Source of the DNA: Armatimonadota bacterium
Lineage (GTDB): Bacteria; Bacteroidota; Ignavibacteria; OLB7
NCBI GenBank assembly: GCA_020850315.1
Contig: JADZEY010000087.1
Span: 16,136 to 80,135, forward strand
Reading direction: 5' to 3'
Length of the DNA stretch: 64,000 nt
The position numbers and the translations under genes are program-made. This document shows, one piece after another, positions 1 through 9,069 of this stretch (positions are counted from its first letter, which is position 1; each line of letters begins with the position of its first letter). Under the pieces are notes generated by a model that saw only the letters and a list, made by a program, of their open reading frames with translations, had not been told where the DNA came from and did no database searches.

Positions 1-465
1 GGGGAGATTAACGTGGCCAAGAAGATGCGGGAAGTTGGCGCGATTATCGGCGGCGAAGGCTCGGGCGGGGTGATACTTCCGGCATCGCACTACGGGCGTG
101 ATGCGTTGGTAGGGATTGCCATTCTGTTAAGCCACTTGCTGCAACGGGGGGAAACGCTGAGTCAACTTCGGGCATCGTTGCCAAGCTATGAGATTGTGAA
201 GAAGCGGGCCGAACGCCCCGCAAACGTAAAAGCTGTGGACGTTCTGAAACGTGTGCTGCGGAATCATGCTAACGGCGCAGCATGGAACGGGCAAGATGGA
301 TTGCGGTTAGAGTTCCAGCAATCGTGGGTGCACCTGCGTGGCTCCAACACCGAGCCGATCATCCGGGTGATTGCCGAAGCCGCCACCGCGAAGGAAGCAG
401 AGCAACTTGCCAGCAAGTACCTTCGCCACACCGAAAAAATTGCTGCAGAAATGGCAGCGAAATAG
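1..465 (+). CDS. glmM: Phosphoglucosamine mutase, C-terminal part (5' end outside window)
   Basis: The reading frame is open from base 1, so only the last ~154 residues are present. The GGEGSGG loop followed by HYGRDALVGIA is the sugar-binding domain III signature of the alpha-D-phosphohexomutase family. RGSNTEPIIRVIAEA near the end is the phosphate-binding loop of domain IV. The HYGRDALVGIA wording fits the GlmM annotated in Bacteroidota, which interconverts glucosamine-6-P and glucosamine-1-P for peptidoglycan precursors. A phosphomannomutase of the same family cannot be excluded without the N-terminal active-site serine. A strong terminator follows 31 bp after the stop. Confidence 0.8.
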   Translation, partial: GEINVAKKMREVGAIIGGEGSGGVILPASHYGRDALVGIAILLSHLLQRGETLSQLRASLPSYEIVKKRAERPANVKAVDVLKRVLRNHANGAAWNGQDGLRLEFQQSWVHLRGSNTEPIIRVIAEAATAKEAEQLASKYLRHTEKIAAEMAAK

Positions 466-496
466 CACCACGCCAGCCGAACAGAGAAGAAACATT

Positions 497-552
497 GAAG
501 GGGCATACAGCAGGCAGAGAGAGCATCAGCCTGTTGTAGCCCCTTCTTTTTT
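497..552 (+). terminator. Intrinsic terminator of the glmM transcript
   Basis: GAAGGGGC at 497-504 pairs with GCCCCTTC at 539-546. An inner stem, CAGCAGGC (508-515) with GCCTGTTG (529-536), extends it. Six T residues follow at 547-552. The M61 peptidase gene ends just beyond on the other strand, so the structure separates convergent genes. Confidence 0.8.
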
Positions 553-574
553 GCCTATCCCCTGTATCTGCGGC

Positions 575-2401
575 TTATTCCCCCATCCATTTTTTGCGCG
601 ATTTTTTTTGGACGGCTGTTGCTTCTTTGCTTAGCTCCATCCGGAAGGGGCGGGTATCCTGTTCGGTGGTCTGAACCGTGAATGTGAGCAGCCGCGGGCC
701 GCGGAATGCAGTAATCTGAAGCACGTCGCCGGGGCGTTTTAATTCTAACACTGGCGTAAGAGTGTTGGCGTCCACCCGCTCTCCATCAATTGCAATCAGC
801 GTGTCGCCTGCGCTTAGTCCGGCAAGTTCAGCGGGGGAGTTTTGGAGCACGTTGGTCAGCGTCACGAACTCATGGCCTCCATGCTTCCGTTCTGGCATCA
901 CCATTCCAGTAAAAATCTTTGATGGTTCTGGCTCCGACGGTTTCGGTTCGCGCCCACGCCTGATGTTCACTCCCACCCGCGCCAATGGTTCGGCATATTC
1001 CCATTCTTCGCGGCTATCAATCAACCAAAGCAGATAGAGTTCGGCTTCCACCCCGGCAAGGTCGCGCACGGCATCGCGCACGTCGCGTTCGGTGTATCCG
1101 TTTCCCCGCAGGAAGTAATGTTCGACGGGTTGTTCGGCGTAGGTCTGCTGATAGAGTTTGCGTATCAGATCATCGAGTGAGTATCGGTCCCGAGTGAGTC
1201 GGCGAAGCTCAAGGTCCAGCAGCAACGCCGCAACGGCTCCTTTGAAATAGTAGTTCACGTAGGTGTTGCGGAAGTTGCTGACGGTTGCCATCGGGCTGCG
1301 CGCACCCGCCATCAGCCACGTGTCGAAGCTGGACTCGCGCAGGTTCCGGTGAAACCGCCCAGGGGAGCGGTCAACCCTGTTGATTTCAGCAGCTAATTCT
1401 TTGAAAAATTGACGACTATCCCACACCCCAGCACGGCGAAGCATCAGGTGGCCGTAGTATTGGGTGAACCCTTCGGCAAGCCAGAGCAACGTGGTGTGTT
1501 GCTCGCGGGTGTAGTCGAACGGGCCAAGCTCGGCAGGGCGCATCCGCTTTACGTTCCAGATATGGAAAAACTCGTGCGACATCACCCCAACAAGGTCATC
1601 GTAGCGGTCGCGGTCGGTGATATGCCCATCTATCACCAGCCGCGTGGAAGCAAGGTGTTCCATCCCATCGCCGTTCGGGGCGTAGGGGTCAAGGTTCACC
1701 AAAAACCAGTAGGCATCGAACTCAGGCTTGCCGAAGGTGGAAACGTAGGCGGCAACGGTCTTCTCGGTATCTGCCACAAACTGGTCAATCTTGTCGGCAA
1801 GCTGGCGGCTGGCGCGGGTGGTTTGGCTGCTGGCATTATCAATAACAATCCAGTAGGTGATCCCTTCAATCGTAAACTTCCGCACGGTTGGGGTGCCAAC
1901 TTCGATTGGGGAATCAATCAGAACATCATAGTTCTGGGCAACCAGCAGCTTGCGCCCGGCGCGGCGGCGTTGTTTCAGTGAGGAGTAGGCTTTCCAAGTT
2001 GTTGGGGCTGTAATCTCCAACTCAATCGCTTCCTCCTTCCTTCCCACGATGTACCCAAACACTGATGCCCCATTGATTGCGGCGTGGCGGTCATCAAGCT
2101 GGCTGAAGGTTCCGCTTAGAGTGTCGCCAAACATCTGGTAGCCGATTGTTAGCTGGGCCGCCCCCGCTGTGTGAATTCTCCACCTCCCTTTCTCCATCCG
2201 TTCAATCCGAAGGGCTTCCCCGGTGGGATTGGTGGCGCGCAGGTCTTGCACGTTGCGGGCAAAGTCGTAGATGTAATATCGCCCGGGCGACCAAGCAGGG
2301 AACTCCAAATCAAGATGTTTGGCCCCGTTCGTTTGGGCGGTGATGGAAACCCCAAACAGGTGCGTGGAAGGGCGCGTAAGGTCAAGTGAGTACTGCAGCA
2401 T
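575..2401 (-). CDS. M61 family peptidase with C-terminal PDZ domain
   Basis: Metallopeptidase of the M61 (glycyl aminopeptidase) family. Counting from an upstream TTG at 2461, the zinc motif HEFFH is at residues 296-300, inside SHEFFHIWNVKRMRP, and the third ligand is the Glu of WLAEGF near 330. A PDZ domain follows at about 515-600 (NSPAELAGLSAGDTLIAIDGERV), and the C-terminus is basic. The N-terminal beta-rich domain (PAWSPGRYYIYDF) is typical of the family. I start at the ATG at 2401 because M61 proteins usually begin close to this point; the TTG would add 20 residues. No signal peptide or lipobox is visible, so location is unclear. It is convergent with glmM and divergent from the sigma factor gene. 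Confidence 0.85.
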   Translation of the reverse strand: MLQYSLDLTRPSTHLFGVSITAQTNGAKHLDLEFPAWSPGRYYIYDFARNVQDLRATNPTGEALRIERMEKGRWRIHTAGAAQLTIGYQMFGDTLSGTFSQLDDRHAAINGASVFGYIVGRKEEAIELEITAPTTWKAYSSLKQRRRAGRKLLVAQNYDVLIDSPIEVGTPTVRKFTIEGITYWIVIDNASSQTTRASRQLADKIDQFVADTEKTVAAYVSTFGKPEFDAYWFLVNLDPYAPNGDGMEHLASTRLVIDGHITDRDRYDDLVGVMSHEFFHIWNVKRMRPAELGPFDYTREQHTTLLWLAEGFTQYYGHLMLRRAGVWDSRQFFKELAAEINRVDRSPGRFHRNLRESSFDTWLMAGARSPMATVSNFRNTYVNYYFKGAVAALLLDLELRRLTRDRYSLDDLIRKLYQQTYAEQPVEHYFLRGNGYTERDVRDAVRDLAGVEAELYLLWLIDSREEWEYAEPLARVGVNIRRGREPKPSEPEPSKIFTGMVMPERKHGGHEFVTLTNVLQNSPAELAGLSAGDTLIAIDGERVDANTLTPVLELKRPGDVLQITAFRGPRLLTFTVQTTEQDTRPFRMELSKEATAVQKKSRKKWMGE

Positions 2402-2608
2402 TTGCGTTGTTGAGTTGAACGATGCTTCAAATATCGGGGAAGAAATTGGTCTGGTGTGCAACTGAAGTAATCTGCAAGAAGGAAATTTTTTGGAGGCCGT
2501 TACTTCCGTTGGCGTGCTGTGTCATGGGGTGAGTCGTCTCTGAGGTTCCTAAACTATGTTGACCCAGAGCCATTCCTTCCCACACGACTCACACGCTGGT
2601 CGAAGCCT

Positions 2609-3271
2609 ATGTCAATCCCGACGTTCCCGACCAATCAGCCGTTGCAGGCATTCAGCGATGCTGATCTATTCGCGCAGTTTCTTGCCCATCGCGACGAAGC
2701 GTTCACCGCACTCTATCACCGATATGCGGCGCGCTTGCTGGGGTATATTCACTCCATTCTGGGGGAATCGGAGTTTGCCTGCGATGACATTTTTCAAGAA
2801 TCATTCTTGCGATTGTTCCGCGAGCGGAAGAACTACGCCGCGCCAAATCCCCCCGAACCGATCCGGAATGTTGGGGGCTGGTTGTTCCGGGTTGCGCGGA
2901 ACCTGATGCTGAACCATCTCCGTTCCCGCAACTACCTGGCCGAGCTTGATGCCTCGTTCGATGAACGCCTCCTTTTCCCGGTTGAGGAAGCCTTCCCAAC
3001 CCTGTTCGGCGACCATGCCGACCGTGCCGACGATGCGATGCTGTTAGAGGCGGTGAATGCTGTGGTGAAAACCCTTCCGGCCAATCTGCGCGAAGCCTTT
3101 GTGCTGCGCGAAGTCAACGGGCTAAGCTACCAGGAAACAGCAAGCCTGATGGGATGCAGTCAGGAAGCCGCCCGAATGCGGTTAAGCCGCGCACGCAGCG
3201 CGATCCGCAGCGCGTTGCAGCCGCTGTTGCAGGGGACATGGCGCGCTGGGGAAGAAAGCAATCGAACATAG
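2609..3271 (+). CDS. ECF-type RNA polymerase sigma factor
   Basis: A 220-residue sigma-70 family protein with only regions 2 and 4. Region 2 spans about 30-107 (FTALYHRYAARLLGYIHSIL, DDIFQESFLRLFRER, GWLFRVARNLMLNHLR). Region 4 spans about 148-203 (LPANLREAFVLREVNGLSYQE, QEAARMRLSRARSAIR). The ATG at 2609 places region 2 at the usual distance from the N-terminus; an ATG at 2519 would add 30 unconserved residues. The next gene starts 6 bp after the stop and encodes a membrane protein with an anti-sigma-like N-terminus, so the pair probably forms an envelope-sensing module. No FecR-type gene adjoins it. Confidence 0.88.
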   Translation: MSIPTFPTNQPLQAFSDADLFAQFLAHRDEAFTALYHRYAARLLGYIHSILGESEFACDDIFQESFLRLFRERKNYAAPNPPEPIRNVGGWLFRVARNLMLNHLRSRNYLAELDASFDERLLFPVEEAFPTLFGDHADRADDAMLLEAVNAVVKTLPANLREAFVLREVNGLSYQETASLMGCSQEAARMRLSRARSAIRSALQPLLQGTWRAGEESNRT

Positions 3272-3277
3272 AGTACG

Positions 3278-4681
3278 TTGAAACCAAATCTTGATGATAT
3301 CATTTCGCGCCACCTTGATGGCGAGCTAACGCCAGCCGAACAGGCATGGCTATTCGCTGCAATTTCTGAATCGCCCGAGCTTGCTGCCCAGGTGCATGAT
3401 GCCGTGCTGACTGCACGCGCTGCGCGCCGCACCCCAGCCTTGCATCAGCCTTTGCCACAGGTTACGAACACGCTGTTCCAACGGCTTGCTGCCGAAGGGT
3501 TGAATCGGGGATTGCCGGTTTCTGTTCCCGCTATTTCTGCGTCCCCGCAACGCCGCCGGATCTTCTATCCTCGCCTATCAATTCGCACCGCATCGCTGGC
3601 GGTGGTGTTCGGGTTGTTTGCGGCAATCGTTGTTGACGATGGAGTATTCAACAGAACTTTCAACGGAGCGTTCAACGCCCCCCTCACTGATCGAGCTGGC
3701 CGTGAAGCAATGGTTGCGGCGGCGATTCCTCCGGTTGCTATTTCCAATCCGCAGCTGGTGGACTCACCTGTTCCGCTCACATCAGCCAATGTGCGGACGG
3801 ATGCCAAACCAGAAAAAGATGCTGTGTGGGAAGCTATCCCAACGGCTTCAGAACAACCAACCGTTGCCCAACAGATTCAGCCGGAGATGGAGCGTGGCAA
3901 TGATGGAGATGGAGAATATCTCACATCCGATTTGCCAACCCCAACCCCAACGCTGGCAACGGCAGTATCACAGCAAGGGATGAAGCCTTCATCGGAAGTG
4001 AATCCCAAGCCGCCCCAGCAATCCCCCGCCAGCCAAGTGAGTCAGGAACGCGAGCAGGAACAAGCCGGGGGGATCAGCGTTGCGGCCTCGAGCGGGGTGT
4101 CCTATCTGCTGAAGGGAGCTGGTGTCACACGGCAGGAGACAGCAATCAAAGTTGCGATAGCCTTCAACAACAATCACTCCATCTCGGTTGTTGGCGGCTA
4201 CTCGCCTGGGCTGCGCAAGGTGGATGACGCTCTTGCTGTGGCCTCGGAATTTCAATCAACCTCCACCACTTCCTCGACCGACAACACCGAATCGGTGAAC
4301 ACCGGCGGGCTGCAACGCGACAGCAAAGCAGCAACGCAGCACGCAGCGGAAAACTCTGAGCCGTGGATAGGTGTTGGCTACAACTACAGCATGGCACTCT
4401 ACCGTGATATTGCGGTTGCGCCTGGTGTTGTGGCGGGGGCTGCGGCCACATCGTGGCGTGTTGGGGCCGAGCTTCCGGTGCGGTATCGTTTGGCCAGAAC
4501 GGTATCGTTGGAGCTTGTTGCTGCAGCAAGCTACGTTCGCCCCTATCCGGAGCAAGGTGGGGGATTTGATTTCACCGACGACGCAAACCGCTACCATTAC
4601 TACGGCACACCGGATCAAGCAGCATTCACTGCAGTTGGAGTCCGGTTGGGGGTGGTGGTGAAGATGCACGGGAGCAATTAA
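3278..4681 (+). CDS. Anti-sigma factor-like membrane protein with large extracytoplasmic domain
   Basis: 467 residues from a TTG start, 6 bp after the sigma factor gene, so surely co-transcribed. Residues 1-60 (LDDIISRHLDGELTPAEQAWLFAAI...ELAAQV) resemble the short helical N-terminus of anti-sigma factors but lack a HxxxCxxC zinc motif. One membrane helix lies at about 103-120. A low-complexity Ser/Thr/Gln/Pro linker follows. The last ~190 residues alternate in a way suggestive of beta structure (VGVGYNYSMALYRDIAVAPG, VRYRLARTVSLELVAAASYV) and read like half of a small outer-membrane barrel. The sigma-binding role is inferred from gene order. The C-terminal domain could be a periplasmic sensor. 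Confidence 0.7.
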   Translation: MKPNLDDIISRHLDGELTPAEQAWLFAAISESPELAAQVHDAVLTARAARRTPALHQPLPQVTNTLFQRLAAEGLNRGLPVSVPAISASPQRRRIFYPRLSIRTASLAVVFGLFAAIVVDDGVFNRTFNGAFNAPLTDRAGREAMVAAAIPPVAISNPQLVDSPVPLTSANVRTDAKPEKDAVWEAIPTASEQPTVAQQIQPEMERGNDGDGEYLTSDLPTPTPTLATAVSQQGMKPSSEVNPKPPQQSPASQVSQEREQEQAGGISVAASSGVSYLLKGAGVTRQETAIKVAIAFNNNHSISVVGGYSPGLRKVDDALAVASEFQSTSTTSSTDNTESVNTGGLQRDSKAATQHAAENSEPWIGVGYNYSMALYRDIAVAPGVVAGAAATSWRVGAELPVRYRLARTVSLELVAAASYVRPYPEQGGGFDFTDDANRYHYYGTPDQAAFTAVGVRLGVVVKMHGSN

Positions 4682-4789
4682 TTCATTTCTGTTGCTCCAT
4701 TCCACACTTTCCCTTTCCCCTTTTCTTCTCTCCTTCGTAGCTTCGCCACTGGTTGTGAACAACAAACCTACATTTTCCTTCAGGCGAAT

Positions 4790-6499
4790 ATGCGCGTGCG
4801 GCTTCGTTGGCAGTTTCCTTCTTTTGCCCTGATCGCTATGCTGGCGTTTGCTGGGTGCGTTACCACGGCCCGGTTTGGCGAGCGGGGCAAATTGGAGTGT
4901 CCGGTTCCGCCGGTGATTTGCCAGCCGGGGGCATTCGACCAAACCATTCTTGACACCAGTAGCAGCCCGCTGATCCGAACCCGGCATTACCTTTCCATTG
5001 TTCGGGTGCAGGGGCTAAACACCGAGGCGGATGAGTTCGGCGTTGCCTTCCCGAATGAAGGGGATGGCCGCGCTGGGATGGCCACCATCCGGAACAACCG
5101 CGCTGGCGACCGCCGCAATCAACTGCTGACCACAACGTTTTCCACTATCACCAATGCCACTGTTGGAACCAACGTTCCAACGGGCAATGCCTTCAGTTCG
5201 GTGGGGCGCGGCGTGGCGGCCCAGGGGACGCTTCACGTTGCCGCGCGCCAGGGAGGGGTGATTGATGGAGTTGATGGGATATCCGTTGTTGGCGATTACG
5301 ATCTGTTTACGGTTCCAACCGCAACCCGAAACCAAGTTGCAGCGGCGCGCAACTCCATTTCCGCTGTGGTCAGTTGGGATGCCCAGCCCGCGCTTACCCC
5401 CGACGGGCGCACCCTCTACTTTGCCAGCACCCGCCCGGGTGGATATGGCGGGGCCGACCTTTGGGTAAGCCAGTTGGGGAGCAATGGAAATTGGAGCGAG
5501 CCGAAAAATCTTGGCCCGGGAATCAACACCCCGTGCGACGAGCTTTCACCCTGGGTTAGCGGCAACGGGCGGTGGCTGTACTTTGCTTCGATGGGCCACC
5601 AAACCGTTGGTGGCTACGACCTGTTCCGCGCCCCAATCAGCAACAACCAGCTTGGCGGCGTGCAAAATCTTGGCAAGCCAATCAACACCCCCCGCGACGA
5701 AATTTTCCCATCGGCTCCGTTCACTGCCGACCCCGACACTCTCCTCTATTACAGCTCCGACCAAGAAGGTTCGCGCCTGTTCGATGTCTATGTTCTGCAC
5801 AAGCGGAAGCGGATGGTGAAAGGGGAAATCGCCGAAGGGCTTCCCCCAAAACTGGTGCGGCTGAAAGGAACCGTGGAAACCGAGCAAGGGGAGCCAGTGG
5901 ACAGCGCGATTGTGAAGTTAGAACAGAAAGACCCGCCAGGGCGGAAGGATTCCACCCGCAGCGGAAACGATGGCGGATATGAGTTCCAGATTGAGCAAGG
6001 GAAAGATTACGTTCTGACCGCCGGAACCGACAGCACACTGTTTGGCCAGCAGGAAGTGAGCGTTCCCGCCAACAGCGACAGCACCGTTGTGGTTCGGAAT
6101 GTGGTAATCCCCGACACCGTCACCTTCCGGGTGAACTTCCCATTCAACAACGCCACCGACCCCTACGAATTCACGCTGGACGACCGCGGGCTTCCCAGCG
6201 ACCAGCGATGGTTGGATATGATTGACCGCGCTGCGGGATTCCTGCGAACCATCACTTCCCCATCGGCAAACATTGAGATTGTGGGGCATACCGATCCGGC
6301 TGGGTCGGATGAGTTCAACATTGGGTTGGGGCGGCGGCGGGCCGAGTTTATCCGGCGCGAGCTTATCAAACGGGGCGTTCCGGAACGGCTGCTGACGGTT
6401 CGAACCGAAGGGGAACGCCGCCCGCTTGCCGAGCGTGCCAACGAACCCCAAGACCTGTACCACGCCCGCTTACGCCGTGTGGAGTTGATTAAACGATGA
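4790..6499 (+). CDS. PD40-repeat OmpA family lipoprotein
   Basis: A 569-residue lipoprotein with lipobox LAFAGC (Cys23). Beta-propeller PD40 repeats occupy about 195-345 (LTPDGRTLYFASTRPGGYGG, GNGRWLYFASMGHQTVGGYD). A carboxypeptidase-regulatory-like domain follows at about 360-430 (LKGTVETEQGEPVDSAIV). The C-terminal OmpA domain is at about 450-569 (NIEIVGHTDPAGSDEFNIGL, RRAEFIRRELIKRGV) and binds peptidoglycan in this family. This order (propeller, Ig-like, OmpA) is common in Bacteroidota envelope proteins, some of which serve type IX secretion. Function here is inferred only as an outer-membrane/peptidoglycan link. The following two genes are also lipoproteins. Confidence 0.88.
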   Translation: MRVRLRWQFPSFALIAMLAFAGCVTTARFGERGKLECPVPPVICQPGAFDQTILDTSSSPLIRTRHYLSIVRVQGLNTEADEFGVAFPNEGDGRAGMATIRNNRAGDRRNQLLTTTFSTITNATVGTNVPTGNAFSSVGRGVAAQGTLHVAARQGGVIDGVDGISVVGDYDLFTVPTATRNQVAAARNSISAVVSWDAQPALTPDGRTLYFASTRPGGYGGADLWVSQLGSNGNWSEPKNLGPGINTPCDELSPWVSGNGRWLYFASMGHQTVGGYDLFRAPISNNQLGGVQNLGKPINTPRDEIFPSAPFTADPDTLLYYSSDQEGSRLFDVYVLHKRKRMVKGEIAEGLPPKLVRLKGTVETEQGEPVDSAIVKLEQKDPPGRKDSTRSGNDGGYEFQIEQGKDYVLTAGTDSTLFGQQEVSVPANSDSTVVVRNVVIPDTVTFRVNFPFNNATDPYEFTLDDRGLPSDQRWLDMIDRAAGFLRTITSPSANIEIVGHTDPAGSDEFNIGLGRRRAEFIRRELIKRGVPERLLTVRTEGERRPLAERANEPQDLYHARLRRVELIKR

Positions 6500-6518
6500 G
6501 GAGGAGAATGTAGAATGG

Positions 6519-6650
6519 AGAATAGAGAATAGAGAATAGAGAATAGAGAATAGAGAATAGGCTCTTCACTAATGACCAATGACCAATGACCAATGACTAA
6601 TGGCCACTGACCTTGCCACTGACCACGGACAACTGACAACTGACAACTCT
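6519..6650. repeat. Heptanucleotide tandem repeat tract
   Basis: Six perfect copies of AGAATAG run from 6519 to 6560. After a 10-bp break come AATGACC x3 (6571-6591) and degenerate 7-mers (AATGACT, AATGGCC, ACTGACC, ACTGACA) up to the start of the next gene. The tract fills the gap between two lipoprotein genes and carries no clear Shine-Dalgarno sequence. Confidence 0.85.
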
Positions 6651-6653
6651 CCC

Positions 6654-8093
6654 ATGATACAACGCTACAACCAACGATTCTTGCAGCTGCTGGCACTGGC
6701 TTTTCTTCTTTTCACTGTGGGGGGATGCTACACCGTTACCCGGGTGGAGCGGGAGAAGTACACCGTCACACAGCGCGACACCACCGTGCGCGAAAGCGCG
6801 CAAAATGTGCCGGGTGAGCGGGAGAACGGTACGGTCTATCCATCGTCGCGCCAGGTGGAGATCACCCGGACGTATGTGCAGCGGGATTCCACGGTGGAAC
6901 GCTTCTACCCAGCCTTCCTGCGGTATGGCGGCGTTGAGGCTGCCAGCTTTATCGGCACCGGCGGAAGCACCGATGGCGGCGGGCTTGGGCTGTTTGGGCT
7001 CTACGATCTGCTGACAGTGAAACGCCCCACCGACACAAAACTGTTTACCGCCCAGATGTACCGGATTATGCCCTACGAGTGGCGGCTGCGCTGGTTCGAT
7101 GATGCCGTCAACTGGACGTTCGGAGTTTCGGCGGTGGAGATTTTTGTCAACAACCGCGACAGCAGTGCCGAAAGCTCCCCCGGCGAGCGGTTGGTGGGGA
7201 TTGCCAGCCCCTACTTCCGCAAACGGTTCTTTCTTCGCGATCAGCCGCCGTACGTCATGGTGGTTCCGTTTGTGGGTTTTGGGTTGTTGCCGTCGCAGTA
7301 TATCAACCTTGGCGCAACGTTCGATGTTGGCTCCTTTGGTGGCTTCAATCTGCGGGCCTATGCCGGCTACATCAGCGGAACCTCGGCTATGCTGAAAGAA
7401 GATAACGACCCACAAAATGCTGACTTCAGCGTCACCTTCCCCTACTTTGGCGTTGGGGTTTCGGCACTGGATTTTGTGAACAAAACCGAAGAATTGTTCA
7501 TTGAATGGAAAGATCACAAGCACAATGCTATCGAGGTGAACGCGGTGAATTTCGATATGGTCTATTCCACCAACACCGATGCCGGATCGTGGTTCAACCC
7601 GGGAACTGGTTCGGCAAGCAACGTCTATCCAACCGGGTTTGTGCTGAAATTCGCATCGGCCAACTACCCACTTCCGTTTGCCGATGGCAACGTCTTTGTG
7701 GGGACTTCACTCTTCAATGCAATGATCATCTCCAAAGAAGAGATTGCGCTCGGCTGGCTTCCGCTGCGTGCCGGCTACCGGATGAACCTGATGAAAAACG
7801 ACCTGACGTTCGAGCCGTATGCCGAGGCGATGTACTACCCCAAAACCACTATCCACCTTGCCGCACGCCTTTCGGTGAAGCTGCCGGAGTGGACTATGCC
7901 GTTGCTGAACTTCCCGATTCCGATGCGGATTAACGCAGTTGCTGGCTACGTCAACGGGACCGCGAACAATGATGTTGTGACGGGATTCGAAGACCTGATT
8001 GCCCCGCAAGATTTCTCCACAACCTACGTTGGCTTCGGCATTGGCATTGGCGATGGATTGTTCACCATGGATCAAGTAAGGAAATGGTGGTAG
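6654..8093 (+). CDS. Lipoprotein of unknown function, probably outer membrane
   Basis: 479 residues from the ATG at 6654, which gives a normal lipoprotein signal with lipobox TVGGC (Cys25). An ATG at 6600 would translate part of the heptamer tract. A charged Thr/Arg/Val segment follows the lipid anchor. The rest is rich in short alternating hydrophobic/aromatic stretches (YVMVVPFVGFGLLPSQYINL, FGGFNLRAYAGYISG, FGIGIGDG), as in beta-barrel proteins. I recognise no named family. It overlaps the next lipoprotein gene at its 3' end, so the two are translated from one message. Confidence 0.75.
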   Translation: MIQRYNQRFLQLLALAFLLFTVGGCYTVTRVEREKYTVTQRDTTVRESAQNVPGERENGTVYPSSRQVEITRTYVQRDSTVERFYPAFLRYGGVEAASFIGTGGSTDGGGLGLFGLYDLLTVKRPTDTKLFTAQMYRIMPYEWRLRWFDDAVNWTFGVSAVEIFVNNRDSSAESSPGERLVGIASPYFRKRFFLRDQPPYVMVVPFVGFGLLPSQYINLGATFDVGSFGGFNLRAYAGYISGTSAMLKEDNDPQNADFSVTFPYFGVGVSALDFVNKTEELFIEWKDHKHNAIEVNAVNFDMVYSTNTDAGSWFNPGTGSASNVYPTGFVLKFASANYPLPFADGNVFVGTSLFNAMIISKEEIALGWLPLRAGYRMNLMKNDLTFEPYAEAMYYPKTTIHLAARLSVKLPEWTMPLLNFPIPMRINAVAGYVNGTANNDVVTGFEDLIAPQDFSTTYVGFGIGIGDGLFTMDQVRKWW

Positions 8094-8095
8094 AT

Positions 8096-8686
8096 ATGAT
8101 AAGGTCAGGCGTGTGTTTTCTGCTTCTGCTGGTTGGCGTAACCGGCTGCAAGGTGGCCAACCTTCCCACCAACATGGGCCGCGATTACGAGCGGATAGAT
8201 ATCACCATGGGGGACGACATCTACACAGGGCGTATCCTTACCGACCGCCATGATGTTGAGGTGACAAGCAACGGAATTCTGCTGAAGCCCGGGGCGCGGT
8301 TTGCGATCAAAACGCTGGATGTGACGGAATTCCTGGGGCAGTTCGATGTGAGCATCGTTTCCGGGCAAGGGGTTACTGCCTACTTGCGCACCGTCCCCTA
8401 CCAGTTCGATTCCACCCACGGCATTGCCTTCCGCTACGCCGTTGATGGATGCCAGCTTCGCTATCCCAATGGCCGAACAATCCCGATAGAGTACAACGCC
8501 GAAACCGAAACCGGAACTATCAGCCTGTACAACGAGGCCGCCCGACTTGCCGTATCCGTCAACTGCCAGCAACTGTACGAGGAGGACACCAATCTTCCTG
8601 GGACTGAGTATGTAATTTTCGAGCCGCTTCCAGGAAGCACGGTGGAGCTTCGGCACGTTGCCTATTTCAACACGGATACGGAGTAA
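8096..8686 (+). CDS. Small lipoprotein of unknown function
   Basis: 196 residues from the ATG at 8096; a GTG/ATG pair at 8084/8096 leaves the start open by four codons. Lipobox LVGVTGC puts the lipid-bearing Cys at about residue 18. The mature part has no motif I recognise; its even distribution of beta-prone segments (MGDDIYTGRILTDRHDVEV, ETGTISLYNEAARLAVSVN) suggests a compact beta domain. Its proximity to the upstream lipoprotein points to a shared envelope function. The stop codon abuts a dispersed repeat block. Confidence 0.7.
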   Translation: MIRSGVCFLLLLVGVTGCKVANLPTNMGRDYERIDITMGDDIYTGRILTDRHDVEVTSNGILLKPGARFAIKTLDVTEFLGQFDVSIVSGQGVTAYLRTVPYQFDSTHGIAFRYAVDGCQLRYPNGRTIPIEYNAETETGTISLYNEAARLAVSVNCQQLYEEDTNLPGTEYVIFEPLPGSTVELRHVAYFNTDTE

Positions 8687-8707
8687 CTCACCTTACGCAA
8701 AGCCAAG

Positions 8708-8742
8708 GTCAGTGGTCAGTTGTCAGTGGTCAGTTGTCACTC
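8708..8742. repeat. Heptamer tract GTCAGTK
   Basis: GTCAGTG and GTCAGTT alternate four times (8708-8735), followed by GTCACTC. This is the reverse complement of the ACTGACC/AACTGAC heptamers at 6606-6650. The tract ends exactly where the MITE-like element begins. Confidence 0.75.
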
Positions 8743-8909
8743 ACCTTACGCAGATGAAGATTTGCTGGCTCAGTGGCTTGCTTCGATGCTCTTCTCTTCG
8801 GCTTTGGCTCCCTCTCCCACCCGATCAATGGAGTGGAAGCAGTAGCATCACCTGTTTGGGAGAGGGCTGGGGTGAGGGCTGGCAGCGAACGAGGGCAGGT
8901 GCGTAAGAT
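8743..8909. mobile_element. MITE-like dispersed repeat, copy 1
   Basis: A 167-bp element nearly identical to 62737-62900. It starts ACCTTACGCA and ends TGCGTAAGAT, a 10-bp terminal inverted repeat with one mismatch. Inside, CCCTCTCCC (8810-8818) faces GGGAGAGGG (8858-8866), and the widespread bacterial repeat GGGAGAGGGCTGGGGTGAGG follows. The two copies differ by a few substitutions and 3-6 bp indels. No transposase is encoded and no clear target-site duplication is visible, so a non-autonomous element is inferred. Confidence 0.6.
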
Positions 8910-9069
8910 CAGTAACTGACTTTACGCAGAGTTTGAATAGTGCAAGATTGCCTGTGCGGTGGTTCCGCTCATATTTCGACGGGGCTCAGCATGAGCGGAG
9001 GGTGATGTCCGGCGGGAAAACCAAAGCATGGAAATCTCTCGTATCCAACTGGCGTTACGCAAGGTGAGT
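8910..9069. repeat. Spacer with palindromes and TTACGCA motifs
   Basis: No gene is seen. CCGCTCAT (8965-8972) and ATGAGCGG (8991-8998) form a perfect 8-bp hairpin enclosing TTCGACGGGGCTCAGC, a type of intergenic repeat common in many genomes. TTACGCAAGGTGAGT (9055-9069) mirrors ACTCACCTTACGCAA at 8686-8700, so the whole 8686-9069 block is framed by related motifs. Confidence 0.6.

Noticed and set aside
6519..6650. Possible CRISPR array
   Set aside because: The repeats are 7 bp with no spacers.
8658..8906. ORF of 82 codons across the MITE-like element, with a 64-codon relative at 62703-62897
   Set aside because: Both frames stay open because the indels are multiples of three, but the translation is the palindromic repeat itself and lacks a conserved start.
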